Source: Gammaproteobacteria bacterium (GTDB lineage: Bacteria; Pseudomonadota; Gammaproteobacteria; Pseudomonadales; Azotimanducaceae). From it: DNA of 64,000 nucleotides. The translations under genes were made by a program, and so were the position numbers. The stretch lies in contig JAPPGK010000101.1 in the NCBI GenBank assembly GCA_028821405.1, forward strand, positions 52,015 to 116,014. Direction: 5' to 3'. The notes beneath the pieces are model-generated. The model was not told the DNA's origin and ran no database searches. It saw nothing but the letters and a program-made list of their open reading frames with translations. Numbering within the stretch: position 1 is the stretch's first letter; each line of letters opens with the position of its first letter. Shown in pieces: positions 1-6,465 of this stretch.

Positions 1-651
1 GGCGACGTGCGGGAGCTGCGCCTGCCGCCTCTCGATGCCTCCCTCGAAGGCACAATGACCTACGAGCCGGACCTTGGCGACGACGTGGTGAACTATCACT
101 GGGTCGACGGTCCCAGGATGATGCTGCTGTCGATGGACGCCCCCGGTGAGGGTTGGAATGTGATGTACAACCTCCCTCGACCGGATGAGGAGGCTGGTCG
201 GAAGCCGCACACCTTCGCCCTGACCGACTTGCCGGCCGGCGACTACCATCTCTTCCACCATCTTGCGGATCGCCAGGCCTGGGGCGGTCGGGAAGTCACC
301 CTTGTCGCCGGCGCGACTACCCGCGTGGAAGGCCTCGGTTCCGACCAACCGGGGCGTCTTGTCGTCGAAGTCGTGGACGCGGACGGTCAGCCGATCCGGA
401 ACCGCACCCTCCGGGTTATCGATCGAATGTACAAGGAGTGGACCGAGCCCGGCAGGATCATCATCACGAGCGGCCCGGTCGAGCCGATTCCCTTGCCACC
501 GGCCGTCCGTCTCGAAGGGGCGCCCGTCGTTTTGGAGCGGATCCGTCCGGGCTGGCTCGAACTCGTCGTCGACGACCCTGCTGGAGATGCTCAGCACTAC
601 CTGCGCAAAGTCGAACCCGGCAAGACACTTCGCTTGGTAGTTGAATCGTAG
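1..651 (+). CDS. C-terminal part of a beta-sandwich (carboxypeptidase-regulatory-like) protein
   Basis: The frame is already open at base 1 and ends at a TAG, so the 5' end lies outside the window. A GTG at base 7 could be a start, but nothing resembling a ribosome site precedes it and the frame continues to the edge. The visible 216 residues are rich in beta strands, with a stretch around residues 75-105 (FALTDLPAGDYHLF then REVTLVAGATTRVE) typical of carboxypeptidase-regulatory-like folds. A second similar module follows (RLVVEVVDADGQPIRN). There are no membrane segments. Such domains usually sit in secreted or envelope proteins, but the function cannot be named from this end alone. Confidence 0.55.
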   Translation, partial: GDVRELRLPPLDASLEGTMTYEPDLGDDVVNYHWVDGPRMMLLSMDAPGEGWNVMYNLPRPDEEAGRKPHTFALTDLPAGDYHLFHHLADRQAWGGREVTLVAGATTRVEGLGSDQPGRLVVEVVDADGQPIRNRTLRVIDRMYKEWTEPGRIIITSGPVEPIPLPPAVRLEGAPVVLERIRPGWLELVVDDPAGDAQHYLRKVEPGKTLRLVVES

Positions 652-667
652 GGCGCGTTGGGGAGAA

Positions 668-738
668 GCGTTCAGGGACACCCACCCTTGACCGAGGCAA
701 GGCGTTCGGGCAGAGGCGTTCAGGGACACTCACCCTCA
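668..738 (+). repeat. Two-copy direct repeat, about 48-bp period
   Basis: The words GCGTTCAGGGACACCCACC (from 668) and GCGTTCAGGGACACTCACC (from 716) repeat at a 48-bp interval. Extra partial copies of the core GCGTTCGG lie between and after them. The stretch 652-811 holds no convincing gene. It sits between the end of the first gene and an ABC-exporter remnant, so it may mark a recombination junction. Confidence 0.5.
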
Positions 739-811
739 CGAGAACGTTCGGCGGCACAGAGTGGAGCAGAAGGAATTTTCGCCGACAACGGTCAGGGATG
801 GCGGATAGACC

Positions 812-958
812 TTGAGCCAGCCCATCGAACGCGCCGACCGCGTCGTCTACCTGGACGAGGGGCGAATCGTCGAGACCGGCAGCCCCGACGAGTTGATGGC
901 GAAGCCGGACGGCGCGTACAGGCGGTTTGTGGAGGTGCAGATCGGCGCGGCTGCGTGA
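812..958 (+). pseudogene. Remnant: C-terminal end of an ABC exporter ATPase
   Basis: After an in-frame TAG at 806 the frame reads LSQPIERADRVVYLDEGRIV, then ETGSPDELMA, and stops at TGA 956. This matches the end of the nucleotide-binding domain of MsbA/LapB-type ABC exporters: the H-loop-distal ADRIVVLDEGRIVETG region and the final helix. Walker A, the signature motif, Walker B and the whole membrane domain are absent, and there is no start codon in a sensible place. It is a gene fragment of about 48 codons left by deletion or rearrangement next to the 48-bp repeats. Confidence 0.6.
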
Positions 959-1037
959 GTTCGGGAACTCGGCTTGGAGGCGACACTGTGGCGATTCGGA
1001 TGGCCAACCGCATCCTTGATCGATTGCTCGACGTGGG

Positions 1038-1478
1038 TTAGCCCGCGGTCGATGCGAACGGGTTGGTCACGGTGACGATGCCGTACAACCGGCCATGCTG
1101 GAAATCCTCGGAAACCAGTTCCTCGAGCCCGTGGACTTCGGCATACGCCCACATGTGCGCATCAAACCAGGACATCCCGTAAGCTGCCGCCCCTCGAAGC
1201 GCGGTCCGCAACACGGCGTCGTTGGGATAGATCACCGGGAACTGGGCCATGAGTTCCTCTGCCTCACGGCGCGCCTCGCTTGGTTCGAGCAGCCAGCTTT
1301 CCGGACCACCACGCGTCGCCGCAGCCACGAACTCGACGAGGGCCTGGTGCGCGAGCCGGGCGCCACCGCTGGCGATGCCGTCGCGGAGTACGTCCTCGGC
1401 GATCGATTGCTTGTCCGGGAACCGAGGGTCGTAGCGATAGACGAGGATGTTCGTGTCAATCAGGCTGCGGGTCGCCAC
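1038..1478 (-). CDS. PIN-domain ribonuclease toxin (VapC-like)
   Basis: The 146-residue protein begins with the PIN signature SLIDTNILVYRYD, whose Asp8 should be the first metal ligand. Further acidic positions follow (VEF near residue 49, SWFDAHMWAYAE near 103-114, SEDFQHG near 123). PIN toxins are Mg-dependent endoribonucleases that usually cut tRNA or rRNA and are held inactive by a partner. The start overlaps the end of the upstream AbrB-type gene by 23 bp, the usual antitoxin-first arrangement with translational coupling. The substrate is unknown. Confidence 0.85.
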   Translation of the reverse strand: MATRSLIDTNILVYRYDPRFPDKQSIAEDVLRDGIASGGARLAHQALVEFVAAATRGGPESWLLEPSEARREAEELMAQFPVIYPNDAVLRTALRGAAAYGMSWFDAHMWAYAEVHGLEELVSEDFQHGRLYGIVTVTNPFASTAG

Positions 1479-1752
1479 GCCGGTACAACTCCTCGCGCGT
1501 CCAACCGCGCGTTGCCGAGCGCTCTCGACTACCCACGCTCATCCGGGCACGCTGTCGGGCGGACGCGGCATCGAACAGTGCGAGCCGCTTTTCTGTTTCG
1601 AGGGGTCCGGCCGGCACATCGGCACTCGGCGGCACCACGCGAATGACCTCGCCGGATGGCTCGAAGCGGATGTCGTCGCCCGGGCCGATGCCGTATTCCC
1701 GCGCGATGGCCTTCGGCACCGTGACCTGCAGCTTACTAGTGACCTTGCTCAT
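1456..1752 (-). CDS. AbrB/MazE-type antitoxin
   Basis: The 98-residue protein opens with the swapped-hairpin AbrB DNA-binding fold (VTSKLQVTVPKAIAREYGIGP, then DDIRFEPSGEVIRVV). Its C-terminal tail is charged and probably disordered, so it would be the part that wraps the PIN toxin. It lies directly upstream of and overlaps the PIN gene. The ATG at 1752 is only about 7 bp from a good -10 box, with no room for a normal leader, so the mRNA may be leaderless. AbrB-type antitoxins normally repress their own promoter. Confidence 0.85.
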   Translation of the reverse strand: MSKVTSKLQVTVPKAIAREYGIGPGDDIRFEPSGEVIRVVPPSADVPAGPLETEKRLALFDAASARQRARMSVGSRERSATRGWTREELYRRGDPQPD

Positions 1753-1758
1753 GTCCTT

Positions 1759-1786
1759 ACTCTAGCAAGGAACAGATCCTTGTCAA
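1759..1786 (-). promoter_or_regulatory. Promoter and palindromic operator of the AbrB/PIN pair
   Basis: Read on the minus strand, TTGACA (1786-1781) is followed after 16 bp by TAGAGT (1764-1759). The spacer is almost filled by the palindrome CAAGGAACAGATCCTTG (1766-1782, 6-bp arms). A dimer bound there would block RNA polymerase, which fits antitoxin autoregulation. Confidence 0.55.
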
Positions 1787-1794
1787 CCGGACCC

Positions 1795-2379
1795 TCAGCG
1801 CCTATCCAGCGTCCAGATAAACGCCTCAACCGGCTTCTTCAGCCACAATCCTCCGCCGACGGGCTCGAAATGACGCCCAAGTCGACGCCGGTACCAGCGA
1901 TTGGCGCGTAGGTACACGTCGGTGTCAGTGCGCACCGGGTCGCACAGTTCGCGATCTTCGAGGGTCAGCGCACCGAAGTAGAGCGCCCGTCGCGTGAGCC
2001 GCCCGAGGGTCTTGATGGACTCGGCGGCCGGGTGGTCTTCCAGGTAGGACAGCACGTCGTAGCAGATCACAAGGTCGTAGTGCCGCAGGATTGGAAAGTC
2101 TGGCAGCGATCCGGCTTCCCAGCCCATGGCTTCACAAAGATACGGGCTTGACTCGACGCCCACCGCCCGGGCTTTGGGAAACGCCGCCGACAGTGCGGCC
2201 AGCAGCCGCCCGAGCCCGCAACCGATGTCGAGCACGCTCTTCACGGGGACTTCCAGGTGGCGCAGGTAGGCCGCGATGAAGTCGCCTTGGCGTTGGACTT
2301 CCCGAGGACTGCAGACCCGGGTGGCGGGATTACGGTAGTAGCGGTCGTAGTAGGCCTTGTCGAAGCGGTTCGGCTTCAC
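1795..2379 (-). CDS. SAM-dependent class I methyltransferase
   Basis: This 194-residue protein has the SAM-binding motif I (VLDIGCGLGRLLAAL, around residues 48-62), the acidic end of strand beta2 (AVGVESSPYL) and a motif II-like strand (YDLVICYDVLSYLED). It is a compact methyltransferase of the UbiE/Methyltransf_25 type. The substrate cannot be deduced. Its ATG overlaps the stop of the upstream nucleotidyltransferase-like gene by 4 bp (2376-2379), so the two are translationally coupled and probably work together. Confidence 0.75.
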   Translation of the reverse strand: MKPNRFDKAYYDRYYRNPATRVCSPREVQRQGDFIAAYLRHLEVPVKSVLDIGCGLGRLLAALSAAFPKARAVGVESSPYLCEAMGWEAGSLPDFPILRHYDLVICYDVLSYLEDHPAAESIKTLGRLTRRALYFGALTLEDRELCDPVRTDTDVYLRANRWYRRRLGRHFEPVGGGLWLKKPVEAFIWTLDRR

Positions 2380-3146
2380 GGCCTTCGCCGGAGTAGTTCC
2401 GGGTTCTCACGTTCCAGCCGGGCCCGGTCGAGCCTTGCCAGGAGTCGTTCCTTTTCGGGGTCGCGCGGTCGCCTTCCGGGACGTCGTCCCGGTGGCTCCG
2501 AGGCGAGGATCTTCGCCCAACGGTCCCGCTTGCGTCGCCTGACCTCGGCTTGGAAATCATCGTAGTCGATCACCTGCCGGCCCTCCTCGGCGAGTTGGGC
2601 CACCGCATCGACCTCTTCAGGGAGGTGCTTGGTGCGGTCGCGCAGGTACTGCCAGTCGATCCGATCCGCGTGGAGGAGCGCCAGCCGACGGGCCCAGCGT
2701 TCGTCCTCGCCGCTTTGCCAATGGACCCAGGCGCGCAGGCGATCGAGCAGCAGGTCTTCGATGCCGATGACGACCACGCGCAGACCGTCGACCTCGACCT
2801 CGGTTCGCGACGCGTTCTCGCCCGGTAGACCGGCCGGGGCCGGTGCTTCGAATAGCAGGTCGAGATCGTCCCGAACCCAGTACCGTCCTTCCTTCGAGAA
2901 ACCCATCTCGGCGAATGCCGCATCGACTTCAGGACCCGAGGGCAAGGCCAAATCGACGTCGCTGGTGGCGTACCCGCCCGCCGTGTAGAACTCCAACGCG
3001 CCACCGCCGACGAGGACGGGCTCGATGCCGTGCGGCGCGAGCGCCCTCGTTAGCACCCCGAGTGCGATCATGCGTCGCCTTCTCGGATCGTCTACGTTGC
3101 GTAGACCGTCCAGGAGGGCTAGCGCTTGGCTCATCGGGGTCCGCAT
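2376..3146 (-). CDS. Nucleotidyltransferase-fold protein (AbiEii/DUF6036-like)
   Basis: The core sequence VLVGGGALEFYTAGGYATSD followed by VDLALP contains the GG and D-x-D pattern of minimal or AbiEii-type nucleotidyltransferases. A second acidic patch follows (LDLLFEAP), and IGIEDLLLDRLRAW is the helix that normally closes this fold. The C-terminal third is very basic (RRRKRDRW, PGRRPGRRPRDPEKE), suggesting nucleic acid contact. The ATG at 3146 was preferred because a longer frame runs into the neighbouring dehydrogenase; ATG 3134 is an alternative. Such proteins often act as toxins or RNA-modifying enzymes, but here the coupled partner is a methyltransferase and no role can be assigned. Confidence 0.65.
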   Translation of the reverse strand: MRTPMSQALALLDGLRNVDDPRRRRMIALGVLTRALAPHGIEPVLVGGGALEFYTAGGYATSDVDLALPSGPEVDAAFAEMGFSKEGRYWVRDDLDLLFEAPAPAGLPGENASRTEVEVDGLRVVVIGIEDLLLDRLRAWVHWQSGEDERWARRLALLHADRIDWQYLRDRTKHLPEEVDAVAQLAEEGRQVIDYDDFQAEVRRRKRDRWAKILASEPPGRRPGRRPRDPEKERLLARLDRARLERENPELLRRRP

Positions 3147-3159
3147 GGTGGGTTGGGAT

Positions 3160-4191
3160 CTAGAGATCCGGAACGTTTGCCCAGCGTCCCGGATCCGTGT
3201 GCCGCAGGACCGCAATGGTCTTGACGACGTCCGGATTGGTGAGGCCGTGGGGTTTCTTGCCTTGCAGCACGAAGATGACGTTCTCGGCCTGCATGACCGC
3301 CGTCTCGGCGACGAAAACGGACGACATCGCGGCGACGTGCGGCGTCACGTAGCAGTTCGGCAGTTTGAGCAGCCGGCTGGAGGACGCCAGCGGCTCGACC
3401 TCGGTCACGTCGACGGCGGCCGCCTCGATCTCGCCGGCCTCGAGGGCGTTGGCAAGGGCTTCCTCGTTCACGATGGGCCCGCGTGCGGTGTTGATCAGGA
3501 TCGCGGTCGGCTTCATGCGGTTGAACGCCTCGGCATCGAAGAGATACTGGGACTCGGCGGTCGCCGCACTGTGGATGCTGATGTAGTCGGCCTCCCGGGT
3601 CAGCGTCTCGAAATCCACCATCTCGACGCCGTACAGGTCGCCGGCAAGCTGTCTGACGTAGGGGTCGAAGGCGAGTATCCGGCTGACGCCGAAGCCGCGC
3701 ATCCGGGTCGCGAAGGCGCGCCCGATGTTGCCGAAGCCGACGATGCCCACCGTGTGTCCGGTCAGGCGGCGCATCCGGGGCGCGAAGCGCATGGCGCGCG
3801 GATTGTCGGCCCAGTTGCCGGCGCGGGTGTTGGTGACGCCCTCCACCACTTGCCGGGTTACCGACAGCAGGAGCGCCGCGGCGTGGTCGGCGACCTCGGT
3901 GGTGTTCGAGCCGGGCACGTTGCATACCATCACGCCGAGTTCAGTCGCGGCGTCGTGATCGATGGAGTCCACGCCGACCCCGAAGCGGCTGACGGCCTTC
4001 AGGTTCGGGCAGCCTTCGAGCACCCGTCGCGAGGTCAGCGGCCAGATGCCCACCTGGGCCCCGTCGGCATCGCCGATCAGTTCGATCATGTCGTCCTCGG
4101 TGCGGCAGCCGCCCTCGACGATCTCGATGCCGGCTGCTTCGTAGAGCTCCCTTTGCCGCCCCTGGGCGCGACCCTGCAACGCTACTTTCAC
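3160..4191 (-). CDS. D-isomer-specific 2-hydroxyacid dehydrogenase (phosphoglycerate dehydrogenase family)
   Basis: This 343-residue enzyme carries the Rossmann motif GIVGFGNIGRAFATRM for NAD binding and the family triad: Arg in NTARGPIVN, Glu in DVTEVEP and His in TPHVAAMS. There is no C-terminal ACT or regulatory domain, unlike classical SerA, so the substrate could be 3-phosphoglycerate or another D-2-hydroxyacid. The start is GTG 4191, preceded by GAGGAAAACAA; a longer TTG start at 4221 has no support. It diverges from an FAD-dependent 2-hydroxyacid dehydrogenase across a 125-bp promoter region. Confidence 0.85.
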   Translation of the reverse strand: MKVALQGRAQGRQRELYEAAGIEIVEGGCRTEDDMIELIGDADGAQVGIWPLTSRRVLEGCPNLKAVSRFGVGVDSIDHDAATELGVMVCNVPGSNTTEVADHAAALLLSVTRQVVEGVTNTRAGNWADNPRAMRFAPRMRRLTGHTVGIVGFGNIGRAFATRMRGFGVSRILAFDPYVRQLAGDLYGVEMVDFETLTREADYISIHSAATAESQYLFDAEAFNRMKPTAILINTARGPIVNEEALANALEAGEIEAAAVDVTEVEPLASSSRLLKLPNCYVTPHVAAMSSVFVAETAVMQAENVIFVLQGKKPHGLTNPDVVKTIAVLRHTDPGRWANVPDL

Positions 4192-4316
4192 TTGTTTTCC
4201 TCGATGGGTGAAAGGGCGCAATTGTGCCTTGATTCAGCATCGAACGCGCCACTTCGTCCGACTGTCCCGGTCCCGCTCGGTGTAGTCTAGGCGCGGGTGA
4301 TCTGACGGGACCGAAC

Positions 4317-5702
4317 ATGGACGACCTTCTCGCAACGCTCGCCAAGGTCGTCGGGATTGGCGGGATGCTGACCGGGACCGATGTCTCCTCCCGCGCCAGC
4401 GGCATCTGGCGTAGCCAAGGCATCGAGGCGAAAGCGATCCTGCGACCACGTACAACGGCGGAGGTGAGTCGCATTCTCGCCATCTGCAACGCGGCAGGAC
4501 AACCGTTGGTCGCACAGGGCGGGTTGACGGGGCTGGTAGAGGGTCACATCACCCAAGCCGGCGAGATCGTGCTCTCCCTCGAGCGGATGAACGCCATCGA
4601 GGAAGTCAATCCGGTCGAACGCACCATGACCGTGCAGGCGGGGGTAGTCCTCGAAGCCGTCCACAACGCTGCCGAGGCGCACGGCCTCATGTATCCGCTC
4701 GACATCGGAGGTCGCGGCAGTTGCACTTTAGGCGGCAACATCGCGACCAACGCGGGCGGCAACCGGGTGATCCGCTACGGCATGACGCGGGACATGGTGC
4801 TCGGCGTCGAGGCGGTGCTGGCGGACGGCACCGTGGTGTCGTCCATGAACCGCATGATCAAGAACAACGCCGGCTACGACTTGAAACAACTGTTCATCGG
4901 CACCGAAGGCAGTCTCGGGATCGTCACCCGGGCTGTTCTGCGCCTGCGCGAAAAGCCGCGGAGCCAGGAGACGATGTTCGTCGCGGTGTCCGACTTCGAC
5001 CGGGTGACCGCGTTGCTGAAGGCGATGGATGCCGGCCTCGGCGGTACGCTGTCGGCGTTCGAGGTGCTGTGGAACAACTTCTATCGGCTGGTGACGACCC
5101 CGCCGGCCACCCAGAAGCCGCCGCTCCCGCAGGACTATCCCTTCTACGTGCTGGTCGAGGCGATGGGCGGCGATCCGCAGTCCGACCATGCCCGCATCGA
5201 ACAGGTCTTCGCCGAAGCCCACGAATCCGGTCTGATCGAGGACGCCGTCATCGCCACGAGCGAAGCCCAGCGGCTGGAACTCTGGGCCATGCGCGACGAC
5301 GTGGAACAGGTGCACCAGTACAAGCCCGTGTTCATCTTCGACGTGAGCTTGAGGGTCTCCGACATGGATGCCTACGTCGCGCAAGTGAACCGGGGCCTCG
5401 AGGCCACGTTCGGCGAGTACACCAACTTCGTGTTCGGCCACATCGGTGACGGCAACATTCACTTCGCGGTCGCGGCGGGCGAGGACGACGGGGCCCAGGA
5501 CGGCGTCAAGCAGGCTGTCTATCAGCCGCTTGCGTCCATCGGCGGCTCGGTGTCCGCGGAGCACGGCGTCGGGCTCGACAAGAAGAAGTACCTCCGTCTG
5601 TCCCGCAACGACGAGGAAATCGCGCTGATGCGAACGCTAAAGCAGGCACTGGATCCGAACGGGATACTCAACCCGGGCAAGATCTTCGACGCGGCGGCGT
5701 AG
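4317..5702 (+). CDS. FAD-linked D-2-hydroxyacid dehydrogenase (GlcD / D-lactate or D-2-hydroxyglutarate type)
   Basis: The 461-residue protein has the PCMH FAD-binding domain in the first half (AQGGLTGLVEG; GGNIATNAGGNRVIRYGM; NNAGYDLKQLFIGTEGSLGI). The second half is the FAD-oxidase C-terminal domain with the metal-site motif GHIGDGNIHF and a second motif SAEHGVGLDKK. These enzymes oxidise D-lactate, glycolate or D-2-hydroxyglutarate and pass electrons to quinone or a flavoprotein. It diverges from a PGDH-family enzyme. Known coupling of D-2-hydroxyglutarate dehydrogenase with SerA in some bacteria makes that substrate attractive, but this is inference. Confidence 0.85.
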   Translation: MDDLLATLAKVVGIGGMLTGTDVSSRASGIWRSQGIEAKAILRPRTTAEVSRILAICNAAGQPLVAQGGLTGLVEGHITQAGEIVLSLERMNAIEEVNPVERTMTVQAGVVLEAVHNAAEAHGLMYPLDIGGRGSCTLGGNIATNAGGNRVIRYGMTRDMVLGVEAVLADGTVVSSMNRMIKNNAGYDLKQLFIGTEGSLGIVTRAVLRLREKPRSQETMFVAVSDFDRVTALLKAMDAGLGGTLSAFEVLWNNFYRLVTTPPATQKPPLPQDYPFYVLVEAMGGDPQSDHARIEQVFAEAHESGLIEDAVIATSEAQRLELWAMRDDVEQVHQYKPVFIFDVSLRVSDMDAYVAQVNRGLEATFGEYTNFVFGHIGDGNIHFAVAAGEDDGAQDGVKQAVYQPLASIGGSVSAEHGVGLDKKKYLRLSRNDEEIALMRTLKQALDPNGILNPGKIFDAAA

Positions 5703-5808
5703 CGCCATTCGGCGGCGCCTTGACGGTTCCTTAGCGCGGGTCTTCGATGACCGGAACCCGGCCGTTCCGACCGAGTCAAAGTGGGTGTTGCGACGATCGG
5801 AGTTGACG

Positions 5809-6276
5809 ATGGTGAACGATGGCTACATGCGCCGGGCGGTTGAACTCGCCCGCGAGGGCGTGGAGCAGGGTCGCGGCGGGCCGTTCGGCGCCGTCGTCGT
5901 CAAGGACGGTGTCGTCGTAGGGGAAGGCTCGAACGAAGTCCTGATGTCCCAGGATCCGACATGCCACGCGGAGATGGTCGCCATCCGGGATGCCAGCCGC
6001 CGACTCGGATCGTTTTGCCTTGCCGGGTGCGAGATCTACGCGAGTTCGGAACCGTGTCCCATGTGCCTGGGCGCGATCTACTGGTCACGCATCGACAGGG
6101 TCTGCTTCGCCAATGGCCGGGATGTCGCGGCGTCCCACGGTTTCTTGGACGAGTTCATCTACGACGAACTTGCCAAGCTGCCCGACGCGAGAGACTTGAC
6201 GATGGTCCGCGTACCGTCGCCCGGCGCCGAGGAACCGTTTGCCGCTTGGGAGCGCAAACACGCGACCAACTACTAG
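5809..6276 (+). CDS. Nucleoside/guanine deaminase-family zinc enzyme
   Basis: The 155-residue cytidine-deaminase-fold protein has both zinc motifs: TCHAEMVAI (His ligand and proton-shuttling Glu) and SSEPCPMCLGAI (the two Cys ligands). The sequence around GGPFGAVVVKDG and the C-terminal tail KHATNY resembles guanine deaminases of the GuaD type more than TadA. ATG 5809 was chosen because GGAG lies 7 bp upstream; a longer GTG at 5785 is unsupported. Its TAG stop is part of the CTAG at the left end of the 147-bp hairpin element, so the element inserted exactly at the gene end. Confidence 0.85.
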   Translation: MVNDGYMRRAVELAREGVEQGRGGPFGAVVVKDGVVVGEGSNEVLMSQDPTCHAEMVAIRDASRRLGSFCLAGCEIYASSEPCPMCLGAIYWSRIDRVCFANGRDVAASHGFLDEFIYDELAKLPDARDLTMVRVPSPGAEEPFAAWERKHATNY

Positions 6277-6419
6277 GAAACCTCTGTTCAAGTCCGTCCC
6301 TGGACTTGAACAGTAGCGAAACAAATAGTTTCGCTCGCAAATTCAATGGCTTACGCCATCGAATTTGGCGGCACATCCCTGTGCCGCGCTAGGGAAGGTC
6401 TTGTTCAGACCTTCCCTAG
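6273..6419. mobile_element. Five-hairpin MITE-like element, copy 1
   Basis: The 147-bp element runs from CTAG to CTAG and consists almost wholly of consecutive hairpins. H1 is 6284-6313 (12-bp perfect arms, loop GTCCCT), H2 is 6315-6335 (8 bp), H3 is 6338-6367 (12 of 13 bp), H4 is 6368-6387 (8 bp), and H5 is 6389-6419 (13-bp perfect arms, loop TGTTC). The right end read inward is CTAGGGAAGGTCTGAACAAG, close to IS5-family ends (GGAAGGTGCGAACAAG) which target CTAG. The left end matches it at 18 of 23 positions. There is no coding capacity. An identical copy lies at 31995-32141. Confidence 0.85.
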
Positions 6420-6465
6420 CACTCGCTCGTCGGGCAGTTTGGCAGCGACATCATCGCCAACTCCC

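Noticed and set aside
3025..4290. Plus-strand open frame of 421 codons opposite the 2-hydroxyacid dehydrogenase
   Set aside because: The minus-strand gene has all NAD-binding and catalytic motifs; the plus-strand translation has none.
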